A DNA stretch of 64,000 nucleotides from DAISKN01 sp963716925 (GTDB lineage: Bacteria; Acidobacteriota; Vicinamibacteria; Marinacidobacterales; SMYC01), in the NCBI GenBank assembly GCA_963716925.1, contig CAVQUX010000010.1, positions 806,001 through 870,000 of the forward strand, read 5' to 3'. Of the stretch, positions 35,210 to 44,280 are shown piece by piece; positions within the stretch are counted from its first letter, which is position 1; each line of letters begins with the position of its first letter. The notes under the pieces were generated by a model. It saw only the letters and a program-made list of their open reading frames with translations. It was not told where the DNA came from and did not search any database. The position numbers and the translations under genes were made by a program.

Positions 35210-35469
35210 GGTCGATAACGGCTGACCGTAGCACGCCCTCCTCGCTCGCCTTCACCCGCGACTGCGGCACCCCGCTAGTTTCAATTTGCGACGACCCGCG
35301 AAAAAGGCCGTGGGGAAACCCCGTCGGCCGGAGAGGCCGCGCCTCGCGGCGGCAGCCAAACCCTTGCGGGGGAAGCAGGTTCGCTCATCGAGCCATCTCT
35401 CACATCTGGCCTGATCGTTGCAACGTCCACTGAGGGCGGGCATCCCCCTAGACGCCTGCTTCGAAGACA
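35210..35469 (+). other. Intergenic region with two strong hairpins, leader of the GGDEF-EAL gene
   Basis: 260 bases without a gene. Positions 35306-35329 form a hairpin (GGCCG / CGGCC outer stem, GGGG-AAA-CCCC inner stem). Positions 35336-35350 form a second (GCCGCG-CCT-CGCGGC). An A/C-rich and G-rich stretch follows up to 35385. The layout suggests a structured RNA leader upstream of a c-di-GMP enzyme. I tested it by eye against the c-di-GMP-I riboswitch (which needs GACGCAAAGCC) and it does not match. A plain terminator for the lipoprotein gene is also possible, though no T-run follows. Confidence 0.45.
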
Positions 35470-37833
35470 ATGTCCAAAGCTCTGCTCCGGCACCTCATCC
35501 CCTGGGCGGCCGCATCCGTCGCACTCGTAGTGGTTGCGTCCCTTCTCGGCGGCCGCCTCCCGCTCGGGGGCACGATTGCCACCGCCATCGCCGGCGCTTT
35601 GGGATCCCTCGCGCTCTCGGCCCTCGCGCTTCGACGGCACGTATTGACCCCGCTCTCGACCATGGTCGCTGTCATCGCCGAGCTTCGCGGTCGAATCGGA
35701 CCGCTGCCTTCGGAGCTCCCGATCCACCGGAGCGACGAGGTGGGCGCGCTCGCGCGGGAAGTGGCGCTGCTCGCGGGTGAGCGCAACGCCTCCGAGCTCC
35801 TCCGCCTGGAGAACGACTCCCGGATCGCCGCCCTGAACGACGCCATCAGCGACGCCATCTTCCGCATCGACCGCGACGGCGTGATCCTGAGCTTCCAGCC
35901 GCCCCGGGACGCGCCGTTTTTTCTGAACGCGGAGCCCGCCGTCGGCCGCAAGCTCGGTGAAATCTTCCCCGAAAGCGTGACCGACCGCTCGATCGACGCT
36001 CTGGCGAGCGTATTCGTGAGCGACGCGCCGCAGCAGTTCGACTTTCAGCTCGAGCTTCAGGAGGAGACCCGGAGCTACCAGGCGCGGTTCGCGCGGGCGA
36101 GCCAGAACGAGGTCCTCGCCATCGTGCGCGACATGACCCGGGTGAGGAAGACGGCGAGCACCCGCGCGCGGCTCAACACCATCCTCGACGCCACGCTCGA
36201 CCCGGTGGTCACCGTCACCGCCGACGGCGAGATCCGCTACATCAATCCTGCGGGGCGAGTGCTCCTCGGGATCCAGGAGCCGCGGCGGTTCGGCCTCAGG
36301 CTCACCGACTTCCTCCCGGAGTGGGCCCAGCAGCAGATTTTCAAGACCGCCATTCCCACCGCCATCGAGGAGGGCGAATGGCACGGCGAGTCGGCGCTGC
36401 TCACCAACGAGGAAGTGGAGATTCCCATCGCCGTCACCGCCGTTCCTCACAAGACGGAGGAGGGCGAGGTGGACCTCCTGTCGTTCATCGCCCGCGATCA
36501 GTCGGAGCGCAAGCGATTCGACGATCACCTGTCGTTCCTCGCGGACCACGACCCCTTGACCTCGCTCTACACCCGCAAGCGCTTCGTCGAGGAGCTGGGC
36601 CGCGAGATCGCCCGCTCTCACCGCTCGGGGGCCGCGGGGGCGGTGGTGCTCATCGACCTGGACGATTTCAAGTACGTGAACGACACCCAGGGGCACCGCA
36701 ACGGCGACCGGCTCCTCACGAGCCTCGCGCACGTTCTTCGCCAGACCGTGCGGGCGAACGACCTCCTCGCGCGGCTCGACGGCGACGAGTTCGCCGTCCT
36801 GGTCACCGAGACCCAGCCCAGCCGTGTGGACTTCGTCGTCGAGCGCCTGTTGAAGGCCGTCCGCAATCATTTCGTCCACGTGGGCGAGCAGCCGATCGGC
36901 GTCACCGCGAGCGCGGGCATCGCGTTCTTCCCCGAGCAGGGCGCGAGCGCCGAGGAGGTTCTCTCCCGCGCGGACCAGGCGCTCGACCGGGCGAAGCGCC
37001 AGGGACGCGATCAGTTCGCGATGTTCAAGCAGGACGACAAGTGGCAGGCGCAGGTGGACTCGCGCCTCTCCGGCGAGAAACTCATCCGCGAGGCGCTGGC
37101 CCGCGGCCGCTTCGTCCTCCACGCCCAGCCCATCCTGGACCTCAGGAGCAACGAGGTGGTGCAGTACGAGCTCCTGATCCGGATGCTGGACGAGCAGAAC
37201 CAGCTGGTTCCCCCCGCCTCGTTCCTGTACACCGCGGAGCGCTTCGGTCTCATCCGATCGATCGATCGCTGGGTGGTCCGACAGGCAATCCGGCTCATCA
37301 GCGAGCAGCGCGCCCTGGGGAACTACGTCCGCCTCTCGGTGAACCTTTCCGCGAAATCGGTCGGGGATCTCGAGCTCACCACGCACATCGAGAAGGAGCT
37401 CGCGGAGGGCGGAGTCGAACCGGGCCAGCTGACGATCGAGATCACCGAGACGACGACCGTCAACGACGCCGAGCGCTCCAAGATTTTCGCCATCGCCATG
37501 AAGCAGATCGGCTGCCGGCTCGCGCTCGACGACTTCGGGGTGGGATTCAACACCATGCAGACGTTGAAGCACCTCCCCGTCGACTACTTGAAGATCGACG
37601 GCAGCTTCATCCGGGACCTGCCCAGCAACAAGGTCGACCAGCACCTGGTCCGGGCGATGGTCGAAGTGGCTCGGGCGCTCAAGAAGCGAACCGTGGCCGA
37701 GTTCGTATCGAGCGCCGAGATCCTGAAAGTCGTGCGGGATTCCGGCGTCGACTTCGCCCAGGGGTTCTTCATCGGCAAGCCCGACGCCGTGGAGAAGCTC
37801 CTCCCGGGCAGTCCCCAGCGCGCCACCCCCTGA
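35470..37833 (+). CDS. Membrane PAS-GGDEF-EAL cyclic-di-GMP signalling protein
   Basis: 787 residues. Two membrane helices (about 9-28 and 34-54) are followed by two PAS-like sensor regions (about 115-230 and 235-345). A GGDEF domain follows (about 360-515): its active-site loop reads DGDEF rather than GGDEF, with an inhibitory I-site RAND five residues before. The EAL domain (about 530-780) has YELLIRM as its EAL motif, then VNLSAKSV, IEITET, DDFGVGF and LKIDG, so the metal ligands look intact; the usual AEGVE reads AEFVS. Phosphodiesterase activity is therefore likelier than cyclase activity. Inner-membrane sensor; input signal unknown. Confidence 0.85.
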   Translation: MSKALLRHLIPWAAASVALVVVASLLGGRLPLGGTIATAIAGALGSLALSALALRRHVLTPLSTMVAVIAELRGRIGPLPSELPIHRSDEVGALAREVALLAGERNASELLRLENDSRIAALNDAISDAIFRIDRDGVILSFQPPRDAPFFLNAEPAVGRKLGEIFPESVTDRSIDALASVFVSDAPQQFDFQLELQEETRSYQARFARASQNEVLAIVRDMTRVRKTASTRARLNTILDATLDPVVTVTADGEIRYINPAGRVLLGIQEPRRFGLRLTDFLPEWAQQQIFKTAIPTAIEEGEWHGESALLTNEEVEIPIAVTAVPHKTEEGEVDLLSFIARDQSERKRFDDHLSFLADHDPLTSLYTRKRFVEELGREIARSHRSGAAGAVVLIDLDDFKYVNDTQGHRNGDRLLTSLAHVLRQTVRANDLLARLDGDEFAVLVTETQPSRVDFVVERLLKAVRNHFVHVGEQPIGVTASAGIAFFPEQGASAEEVLSRADQALDRAKRQGRDQFAMFKQDDKWQAQVDSRLSGEKLIREALARGRFVLHAQPILDLRSNEVVQYELLIRMLDEQNQLVPPASFLYTAERFGLIRSIDRWVVRQAIRLISEQRALGNYVRLSVNLSAKSVGDLELTTHIEKELAEGGVEPGQLTIEITETTTVNDAERSKIFAIAMKQIGCRLALDDFGVGFNTMQTLKHLPVDYLKIDGSFIRDLPSNKVDQHLVRAMVEVARALKKRTVAEFVSSAEILKVVRDSGVDFAQGFFIGKPDAVEKLLPGSPQRATP

Positions 37834-37889
37834 ACCGCCTGACCGGCCGAATCGTTTCTCCCTGGCGACGGAAACGATTTCAGCGGACA

Positions 37890-38639
37890 ATGGACTCGAT
37901 GCAACGTCTCGCGCCGGCGTTCCTGTTGATGATTGCCCCCGCGTTCCACGGCGCCGCCGCGGCCCAGGAGCCGGATGCGGACTTTCTCTTCGGGAAGCCA
38001 CGGGGCTCGCTGACCGCGCGGGGCGGCTGGCAGATGGCTTCGGCCTCGAGCGACATCTACGATTTTTTCGGTGAAGAGCTCACCATCGAGAAGAGCGACT
38101 TCGATTCGTTCGTGTTCGGAGCGGACGGGAGCTTCGCGATCGCGAGCCGGGTCGATCTGGTCGCGGGGTTCGAGATCAGCAAGGCGAGCGTGGACTCGGA
38201 GTACCGGGATTTCGTGGACGACAACGACCTCCCCATCCTCCAGGAAACGGGGCTCACGATAGTGCCCGTGACCCTGAGCGCGAAGCTGTACCTGACCCCC
38301 CGGGGCCGCGAGGTCAGCCGCTACGCATACGTTCCCGCGAAGGTCCGCGCCTACGTCGGGGGCGGGGGCGGCTTCGTCTGGTACGAGCTCGAGCAGGCGG
38401 GAGACTTCGTCGATTTCGTCGACCTGACGATCTTTACCTCCGGCTTCCATTCCTCCGGCTGGGGCTCCGTCGCCCAGGCGTTCGGCGGGGTCGAGGTGAA
38501 CCTGACTCCGAGGTGGTTTTTGTCGGTGGAAGGGCGTTATCTTTGGAGCGACGCCGATCTGAGCGGCGACTTCCTGGACTTCGAGCCCATCGATCTCTCG
38601 GGCGCGAGGATCGGCGCCGGCATCGGTTTTACTTTTTAG
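37890..38639 (+). CDS. Outer-membrane beta-barrel protein
   Basis: 249 residues from ATG 37890 (ATG 37899 also possible). Signal peptide MQRLAPAFLLMIAPAFHGAAAAQ, then alternating strands typical of an 8-stranded OmpA/OmpW-like barrel (GSLTARGGWQMASASS, KLYLTPRG, WFLSVEGRYLWSDADL) and a C-terminal GAGIGFTF ending in Phe. No ligand can be assigned. It may share a transcript with the GGDEF-EAL gene 56 bases upstream. The ORF that appears to extend to 36321 is a shadow of that gene. Confidence 0.72.
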   Translation: MDSMQRLAPAFLLMIAPAFHGAAAAQEPDADFLFGKPRGSLTARGGWQMASASSDIYDFFGEELTIEKSDFDSFVFGADGSFAIASRVDLVAGFEISKASVDSEYRDFVDDNDLPILQETGLTIVPVTLSAKLYLTPRGREVSRYAYVPAKVRAYVGGGGGFVWYELEQAGDFVDFVDLTIFTSGFHSSGWGSVAQAFGGVEVNLTPRWFLSVEGRYLWSDADLSGDFLDFEPIDLSGARIGAGIGFTF

Positions 38640-38661
38640 TACCCTCGAAAGGAGGTTCGCG

Positions 38662-39834
38662 ATGTTCTCCCTATGGCTCGCGGGCGCACTGCTGATGGCG
38701 CCGTCGTCTGACGCGCGCTGGACTCCCTTTCTCGGCTGCTTCCGCCTCATCGAAGACGAGGTGAGACAACCGCTCCTCGGCGATCCCGAGGAGCAGGGGG
38801 CGGAGCCGGCCGAGCCAGCCGAGGAAGACCGGCCGTCGGGCCTCGTCTGCCTCGCTCCCGAGGGCGACGGGGTACGCCTCCAGACGTTCTCCGGGGACGA
38901 AGCCTTTCTCGAGGAGATCCTCACCGCCGACGGACAGAAGCACGACAGCGCTCTGGGAAAGTGCCGGGGATGGCAGCAACTCGACTGGTCGAAGGACGCC
39001 GCGGTCCTCTTCACCCGCTCGGAGCTGTTGTGCGACGAGGGTCGAACCCGCTCCATCACCGGCGTAAGCATGCTCATCGACGGCTCCACCTGGGTCGAGC
39101 TCCAGTCGATAGGGAGCGGAGACGGCCGCGCGGTGCTGACCCGCCGCTTTCGCGCGGCGAGCGAGGAAGTGACCCGGCTCCGAATTCCCTCTCTCACCGA
39201 GGAGCAGTACCGCGAGGCGGTCGAGGCCCGCTTCCGGACGGCTACGGCGCCGATGAGCATCGAGGACGTGATCGAAGCCTCGGCTCGCGTGGCGCCCGAA
39301 GTGCTGGAAGCGATGCTGCTCGAGCGCGGCGGACGCTTTCCTCTCGATGGCAAGAGCCTGGTGCGTCTTTCCGAAGCCTCGGTTCCGCCGAGCGTCATCG
39401 ATCTGATGGTGGCGCTCTCCTTCCCCGACGAGTTCGCCGTCGAGCGGGCATCGGGAGGAGGCGGCGGCGGAATGGGCTGGGGCTACGCGGGCTACGACCC
39501 GTTCTTCGACTCCGCCTTCGCCTACCCGTACTACTTCGCGCCCTTCGGCTACTACTACTGGTACGCGCCGTGGAACCCGATTTACGTTGTGCCTCCCGTG
39601 GATTCTCCGGGCGGCGCAACCGTGGGACGAGCCGTCGAAGGCCGGGGATATACGCGCGTCACCCGCGTGGAGCCCGCCGACGGCGAGAGACGCGCGAGGC
39701 CCCGCGGAGAATCCGGCGGGAGCGACTCCGGCAACTCCAGCGGATCCTCGAGCTCGAGCGGAAGCGTTTCCCGCCAGGGGTATTCGCGCAGCGGAGGCTC
39801 CCAAGGGGGCGCGGCGAAGCCGAAGAAACAGTAG
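38662..39834 (+). CDS. Secreted protein of unknown function with Tyr/Trp-rich and Ser/Gly-rich C-terminus
   Basis: 390 residues from ATG 38662 with an excellent AAAGGAGG. A short signal (MFSLWLAGALLMAPSSDA) precedes a domain with four Cys (FLGCFRL, GLVCLAP, LGKCRGW, ELLCDEG). A helical segment follows (SIEDVIEASARVAPEVLEAM ... VIDLMVAL) reminiscent of a short repeat. After a poly-Gly run comes an aromatic stretch (YPYYFAPFGYYYWYAPWNP), like the DUF6600-type protein at 11.6 kb, and a Ser/Gly/Arg tail. No family recognised. A hairpin terminator follows. Confidence 0.6.
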   Translation: MFSLWLAGALLMAPSSDARWTPFLGCFRLIEDEVRQPLLGDPEEQGAEPAEPAEEDRPSGLVCLAPEGDGVRLQTFSGDEAFLEEILTADGQKHDSALGKCRGWQQLDWSKDAAVLFTRSELLCDEGRTRSITGVSMLIDGSTWVELQSIGSGDGRAVLTRRFRAASEEVTRLRIPSLTEEQYREAVEARFRTATAPMSIEDVIEASARVAPEVLEAMLLERGGRFPLDGKSLVRLSEASVPPSVIDLMVALSFPDEFAVERASGGGGGGMGWGYAGYDPFFDSAFAYPYYFAPFGYYYWYAPWNPIYVVPPVDSPGGATVGRAVEGRGYTRVTRVEPADGERRARPRGESGGSDSGNSSGSSSSSGSVSRQGYSRSGGSQGGAAKPKKQ

Positions 39835-39841
39835 TTTCCTC

Positions 39842-39874
39842 GAGCCGTGCCGGCGACCGATGCTGGCACGGCTC
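39842..39874 (+). terminator. Hairpin terminator
   Basis: GAGCCGTGCC (39842-39851) and GGCACGGCTC (39865-39874) form a perfect 10-bp stem with a 13-base loop, 8 bases after the preceding stop. Only a short, mixed T stretch follows (TTGCTGGTT), so it resembles the imperfect intrinsic terminators of GC-rich genomes. Confidence 0.7.
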
Positions 39875-39944
39875 TTGCTGGTTCAGTTCCCCATCGTATC
39901 CCCGACGCACCGCCCTCATTCACGAGAAGAGAGGAAGGTGCGTC

Positions 39945-40304
39945 ATGACGCTCCGACTCACCGCAATCGCCGTTCTGCTTTCGGCTCTCGGTCCCCTGGC
40001 AGGCATCACGCTCGATCCCGACGAGCGGGACGACTCCGTTCCGATGCTCGCCGACGACGGGGCCGCGTATCTGGTTGAGCCCGGGGAGAGTCTGGGCTCG
40101 GCCATGAGCCGCAGTGCGCTCCATACTTCCCACGCCGCTCAAACCGAGGGCGAGCAAGGGGCCTGCGTTCCCGAGCCCATGGAGGACAAGCCCGAAGGGG
40201 CGGTCTCCTGCAAATGCTATGAAGTGACGAAATGCAACGGGAGCGAGTCGCACCAATGCAGGAGGCATTGCCGCAAAGACCTCTGCCAATGCTGCGACAT
40301 CTGA
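39945..40304 (+). CDS. Small secreted cysteine-rich protein
   Basis: 119 residues from ATG 39945 with GAGGAAGG upstream. Signal peptide MTLRLTAIAVLLSALGPLAG, an acidic middle (residues 24-70), then a C-terminal Cys-rich knot with eleven Cys in the last ~47 residues: ACVPE, SCKCYEVTKC, HQCRRHC, DLCQCCDI. No known family was recognised. Possibilities are a disulfide-stapled toxin-like or bacteriocin-like peptide, or a metal-binding protein. It stands alone between a terminator and a convergent gene, with its own RBS. Confidence 0.6.
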   Translation: MTLRLTAIAVLLSALGPLAGITLDPDERDDSVPMLADDGAAYLVEPGESLGSAMSRSALHTSHAAQTEGEQGACVPEPMEDKPEGAVSCKCYEVTKCNGSESHQCRRHCRKDLCQCCDI

Positions 40305-40334
40305 GGCGGTTTCCCCTCGCCGGCTGAGGTCGAT

Positions 40335-40688
40335 TCAACCCGCCCGGGCGCCGTTCGGAACCGGCGCCTCGGGGACGGCGAGACGAGCAACGATGCCGTC
40401 GGCGTAGCCGATGTCGAAGAGCATCGCTTCCGAGACGATGCCCTTCATCCGCCTCGGCTCGAGGTTCACCACGAAGAGCGCCTGCTTTCCCTCGATCTCG
40501 CTCGGGTTCGCACGCTCTTTCTTCAGGCCGGCGACGACGGTGCGTTTGTGGTCTCCGAAGTCGACCACCAGCTTGACCAGGGCGTCGGATGCGGGGACGT
40601 CTTCGACGGACTCGATGGTGCCCACGCGAACGTCGATCTTCTCCAGATCGCTCATCGAGATCGTCGGCTTGACGGAAGCGGTCTCCAT
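40335..40688 (-). CDS. tRNA-binding domain protein (CsaA / MetRS C-terminal type)
   Basis: 117 residues forming a single OB-fold tRNA-binding domain: ISMSDLEKIDVRVGTI, HKRTVVAGLKKE, VVNLEPRRMKGIVSEAMLF and the C-terminal PEAPVPNGAR. The sequence is intermediate between CsaA (an export-associated chaperone) and the C-terminal dimerisation domain of methionyl-tRNA synthetase. The rest of MetRS is absent, so this is a free-standing domain. Cytoplasmic. It follows the ADOP permease by 9 bases on the same strand. Confidence 0.8.
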   Translation of the reverse strand: METASVKPTISMSDLEKIDVRVGTIESVEDVPASDALVKLVVDFGDHKRTVVAGLKKERANPSEIEGKQALFVVNLEPRRMKGIVSEAMLFDIGYADGIVARLAVPEAPVPNGARAG

Positions 40689-40697
40689 GATCGCGAA

Positions 40698-43146
40698 TCA
40701 CTCCATCCGCAAGGCATCTACCGGATTCGTCGCCCCGGCGCGGCGCGCGGGGAAGTAGCAGGCGGCGAACGTCACCACGACGAACAGGATCGAAACGACA
40801 CCGTAAGTGAACGGATCCCAGGGCCGGGTCTCGAAGAGGAGATTCGAGAAGAGCCGGGCCAGAGCGAGCGCGCCGGCGAACCCGGCGGCGAGGCCGAGGG
40901 CCACCCACCGGAGTCCGTCGCCGAAGACGAGGCGCGAAAGGCTCTGGGGGCTCGCTCCCACCGCCGCTCGCAGGCCGAGCTCGCGGAATCTCTGCCGCAC
41001 TCCGTAGGCCATCACGCCGTAGAGACCGAGAGACGCGAGCGCGGTGCCGAGGACCGCAAGGAGCAGCGCCACCGACGTGGCCGTGCGCTCGGCTCCCACG
41101 ACCGCGGATACGTGCGGCTCGAGCTCGTAGACCTCTCCCGGAGCGACCTCGGGGTAGAGGTCTCTCACCACCCGCCGGATCTCGGAGCCCACGCCGGCAG
41201 CATCCCCCCGCGTGCGGATCACGAGGTTCAGCAGGATCCCCGATTCGCCCGCCTGCTCGTAGGGAACGTACCAGACGGGACGATCGATGCGGAAGTTGTA
41301 GCGGTCCTCCTTGACGTCCTCGACGACCCCGACGATCGTCCACTGAGCCGATTCGTCGGCGACATCGTCAGGATGGCCGATCCTTCTTCCGATGGGATCG
41401 GCGTCCCCGAGAGCGCGCCGTGCCAGCTCCCGGCTCACGATGGCGACTTTCTCGACGCCGGCCCGGTCCTGCGAGCCTGGAACGTCCGGCCGCGGACGAG
41501 ACTCACCCCCAGCGCCTCGAGGTACCCCGGGCTCACCGCTCGGTACGCGGCCCAGGGCACTTCGCCGGGCTCGGGAGGCGGCGTCCCCTGGATGACGTAG
41601 CGCTTGTCCCAGGTCCCGAGCCTCAGGGGAACGTCGGTCGTGGTGCCCGCGGCGACGACGCCGGGCATCGATCGAACTCGTCAGAAGAACGCGTTCGGAA
41701 AACGCCGCGCGATCGCTCTGCTCGGGAACTCGCTCGGCGGCAACGTGAACTCGGCGCTCACCATCGACTCGGGTCGGAAGCCCAGATCGAGCCGAGTGAG
41801 CTGCGCGAGGCTTCGAACCAGGAGCCCGGCGCCGACCAGCAGCATCGCCGAGACCGCCACTTCGGCCACCACCAGCAGACGCGACAGTCTCGCCTGCGAG
41901 CGGGCAGCACCGCCGCGGCCGCCGCTGCGGAGGGCGTCCCCCGGGTCGCGCCCCAGGACCGCGAGAAGAGGAAGCGTTCCGAAGAGAAAAGCAGTGAGAA
42001 GGCTCGCGCCGAAAGCGAGCCCGAGGACCCCGCCGTCGACTTCGATGGAGCGGAAGAAGTTGGTATAGGCCCCTTCGTGAATGGGGCTCGAGGCCATGAA
42101 GGCGGGGACGATCGCGAGCGCCACCGCGGAGCCGAGAACGCCGGCTCCGAGAGCGAGAAGCAGGCCTTCGAGGAAGAGCTGGCGAAAGATGTCCGCCCGG
42201 CTCGCGCCGAGCGCGGACGAGAGCGCGATCTCCCTCTCCTGCTCGAGGCACCGCGCGAGGAACAAATGCGCCCCGTTGACGCAGGCGATGATCAGGAGAA
42301 GCGAGACCGCGCCCGCGAGGGCGTAGATCAAGGTCCGCATGCTTCCCTGGACGTCGCCGAGCAGGAGATCGCGGAACGGGATGAGGGCCACGCTCCAGCC
42401 GGTGTTGGACCTCGGGAACTCCGCCGCGATGTCCCGCGCGATCGCCACGAGCTCGGCCTCGGCCCGCGCCAGGCTGGCGCCGTCCTCGAGCCGCCCCACC
42501 ATCATGTAGGAATGAGACGTCTGATCGTCGAGCGGGAGTCTCCCGAAATCGAGCTCGAGCGGAAGCCAGAGCTCGGTCTTCGAAGGGAGATCGAATCTCT
42601 CGGGCAGGATGCCCACGACGGTGCGAGTCTCGCCGTTGACGCGGAGAACCTGCCCCACCACCGACGTCGCGGCGTCGAACCGCCTCGTCCAGAGCCCGTG
42701 GCTCATGAGGAGGGCCCTCGGGCCAGAGGAGCGCTCCTCCTCGGGGGCGAACAGCCTTCCCGACAGAGCCTCGACCCCGAGCGTCTCGAAGTAGGCGGTC
42801 GACGCCTGAGCGGCACGCACGCGCTCCGCACGCTCCCCCCCGTGAGATTCACGGAGTTCCCATCCAGCGTCCTGGCGATGCCGAGACTCCGAAAAGACCG
42901 GCTGCGCGCGCGGTAAGCCTCGGTCTCGATCGGGGAAACGCCGAAAGGCTCGACCCCTTCGCGCATCGCCATGAAGAACACCACGCGGTCGAGGTCCTCG
43001 ACCGATGCCGACTCGAAGAACAGCGTATTGATGACGCTTCCGATGGCGGTCGTGGCGCCGATTCCGAGAGAGAGGCAGAGAAGCGTCGTGAGCGAGAAGA
43101 CCGGCCGCCTCGCGAGCTTTCGCAGCGCGAGCGTCATTTCATTCAT
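40698..43146 (-). pseudogene. ADOP-type MacB/FtsX-like permease, interrupted by two frameshifts and a stop
   Basis: Three successive pieces make one ~816-codon 'acidobacterial duplicated orphan permease'. From ATG 43146: LALRKLARRPVFSLTTLLCL with the first helix and the MacB-PCD domain. The frame breaks at the G7 run at 42835-42841 (one base missing), continues as ALSGRLFAPEEE and the FtsX domain (YALAGAVSLLLIIACVN), and meets an in-frame TGA at 41681-41683 just before the second PCD domain. It breaks again near 41475 (one base missing) and ends with the second FtsX domain (NPVDALRME). No ATPase gene is adjacent, as usual for this family. Three lesions in 1.4 kb argue for real decay, though other genes here also carry single-base indels. 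Confidence 0.8.
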
Positions 43147-43232
43147 CCAAGGGGACCCCGCGAGGCGCGAGAATAACACAGCGGCCGAATATTTGTCCGA
43201 CGCCGACCCGCGTGATTTAAACTCCAGGCCAC

Positions 43233-44280
43233 TTGAGAACCGAGGGGCGCTGGGAGGAGAGGTGGCACCCTCTGCGGGAAGAGTGGGTCATCATCGCGGC
43301 CCACCGGCAGGATCGCCCCTGGACAGGCGAGACCCTTCCCGGCGGGGCTCCCGAGCTTCCCGATCACCAGGAGGGCTGCTATCTCTGCCCGGGAAACCTG
43401 CGCAGCAGCGGGGCCCGTAACCCGAATTACTCTTCGACCTTCGTCTTCGACAACGACCACCCCTGCGTCGCCGGAAACGCGCCTCTCTCGCAAGGAGCGC
43501 CCTCCGGGTATCTATCGCGTTCGCCCGGCGACGGGAGTCGCCCGGGTGGTCTGCTTCTCTCCCCGCCACAATCTGACCCTCGCGGAGATGGCCCCCGGGG
43601 ATGCGCAGCGGGTCGTCGCCGCCTGGCAACGGGAGCAGGTGGATCTCGGCGGGCGGCCGGAGGTGGAGCACGTGCTCATCTTCGAGAACAAGGGAAGCGC
43701 CGTCGGGGTATCGAATCCGCACCCTCATGGGCAGATCTACGCGACGAACTTCGTCTTCAAGACCATCGAGAACGAGGCCAGGGTCTCGGAGCGGCACCAT
43801 CGGGAGACCGGGCGGGTCCTGTTCCAGGAGGTGATCGACGCCGAGACGGAGGACGGGCGCCGGATCCTCTACGAGAACGAGACCGCGATCGCCTTCGTCC
43901 CGTACTTCGCTCGGTACGCCTACGAGGTGTTCGTCGCGCCGAAGCGGACCCACCCCTCCGTCGCGAGCCTCTCCGATGCCGAGGTCGTCGACTTCACCGC
44001 GGCGCTCCAACGAGTCCTCACGAAGTACGACAACCTGTGGCGGATGAGCTTTCCGTACGTGATGCCCCTCCATCAGGCGCCGACGGACGGCTCCGACTAT
44101 CGCGGGTTCCATTTTCACGTGGAGCTCCATCCTCCGCTTCGAAAGCCGAACCTGCTGAAATACCTCGCCGGCCCGGAGATCGGCGGCGGGAGCTTCCTCT
44201 CCGATACCGTTCCCGAGGAGAAAGCGCGGGAGCTCCAGGAGCTCCCCGACGTTCACTATCGTCGGCCGGAGACTTCATGA
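43233..44280 (+). pseudogene. Second GalT-like nucleotidyltransferase, one frameshift
   Basis: From TTG 43233: WHPLREEWVIIAAHRQDRPW, zinc ligands CYLCPGN and FVFDNDHPC. The frame breaks in CCC near 43511 and removing one C gives GAPPGIYRVRPATGVARVVCF. The remainder, intact from 43546, contains the catalytic NPHPHGQIYA and RGFHFHVELHPP. Length 1048 bases (349 codons plus one). It is a HIT-type hexose-1-P uridylyltransferase distinct from the 32-kb galT. It is translationally coupled (ATGA) to the IMPase-like gene and lies in front of an L-arabinokinase-like gene, so a role in pentose-1-phosphate activation is possible. Sequencing error is a real alternative to pseudogene. Confidence 0.82.

Noticed and set aside
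35281..35390. c-di-GMP-I riboswitch ahead of the GGDEF-EAL gene
   Set aside because: The GACGCAAAGCC-type core and tetraloop-receptor pattern were not found; only generic GC hairpins are seen.
36321..37889. Arg-rich N-terminal extension of the beta-barrel protein
   Set aside because: It is an alternate frame of the GGDEF-EAL gene; the true start with signal peptide is at 37890 or 37899.
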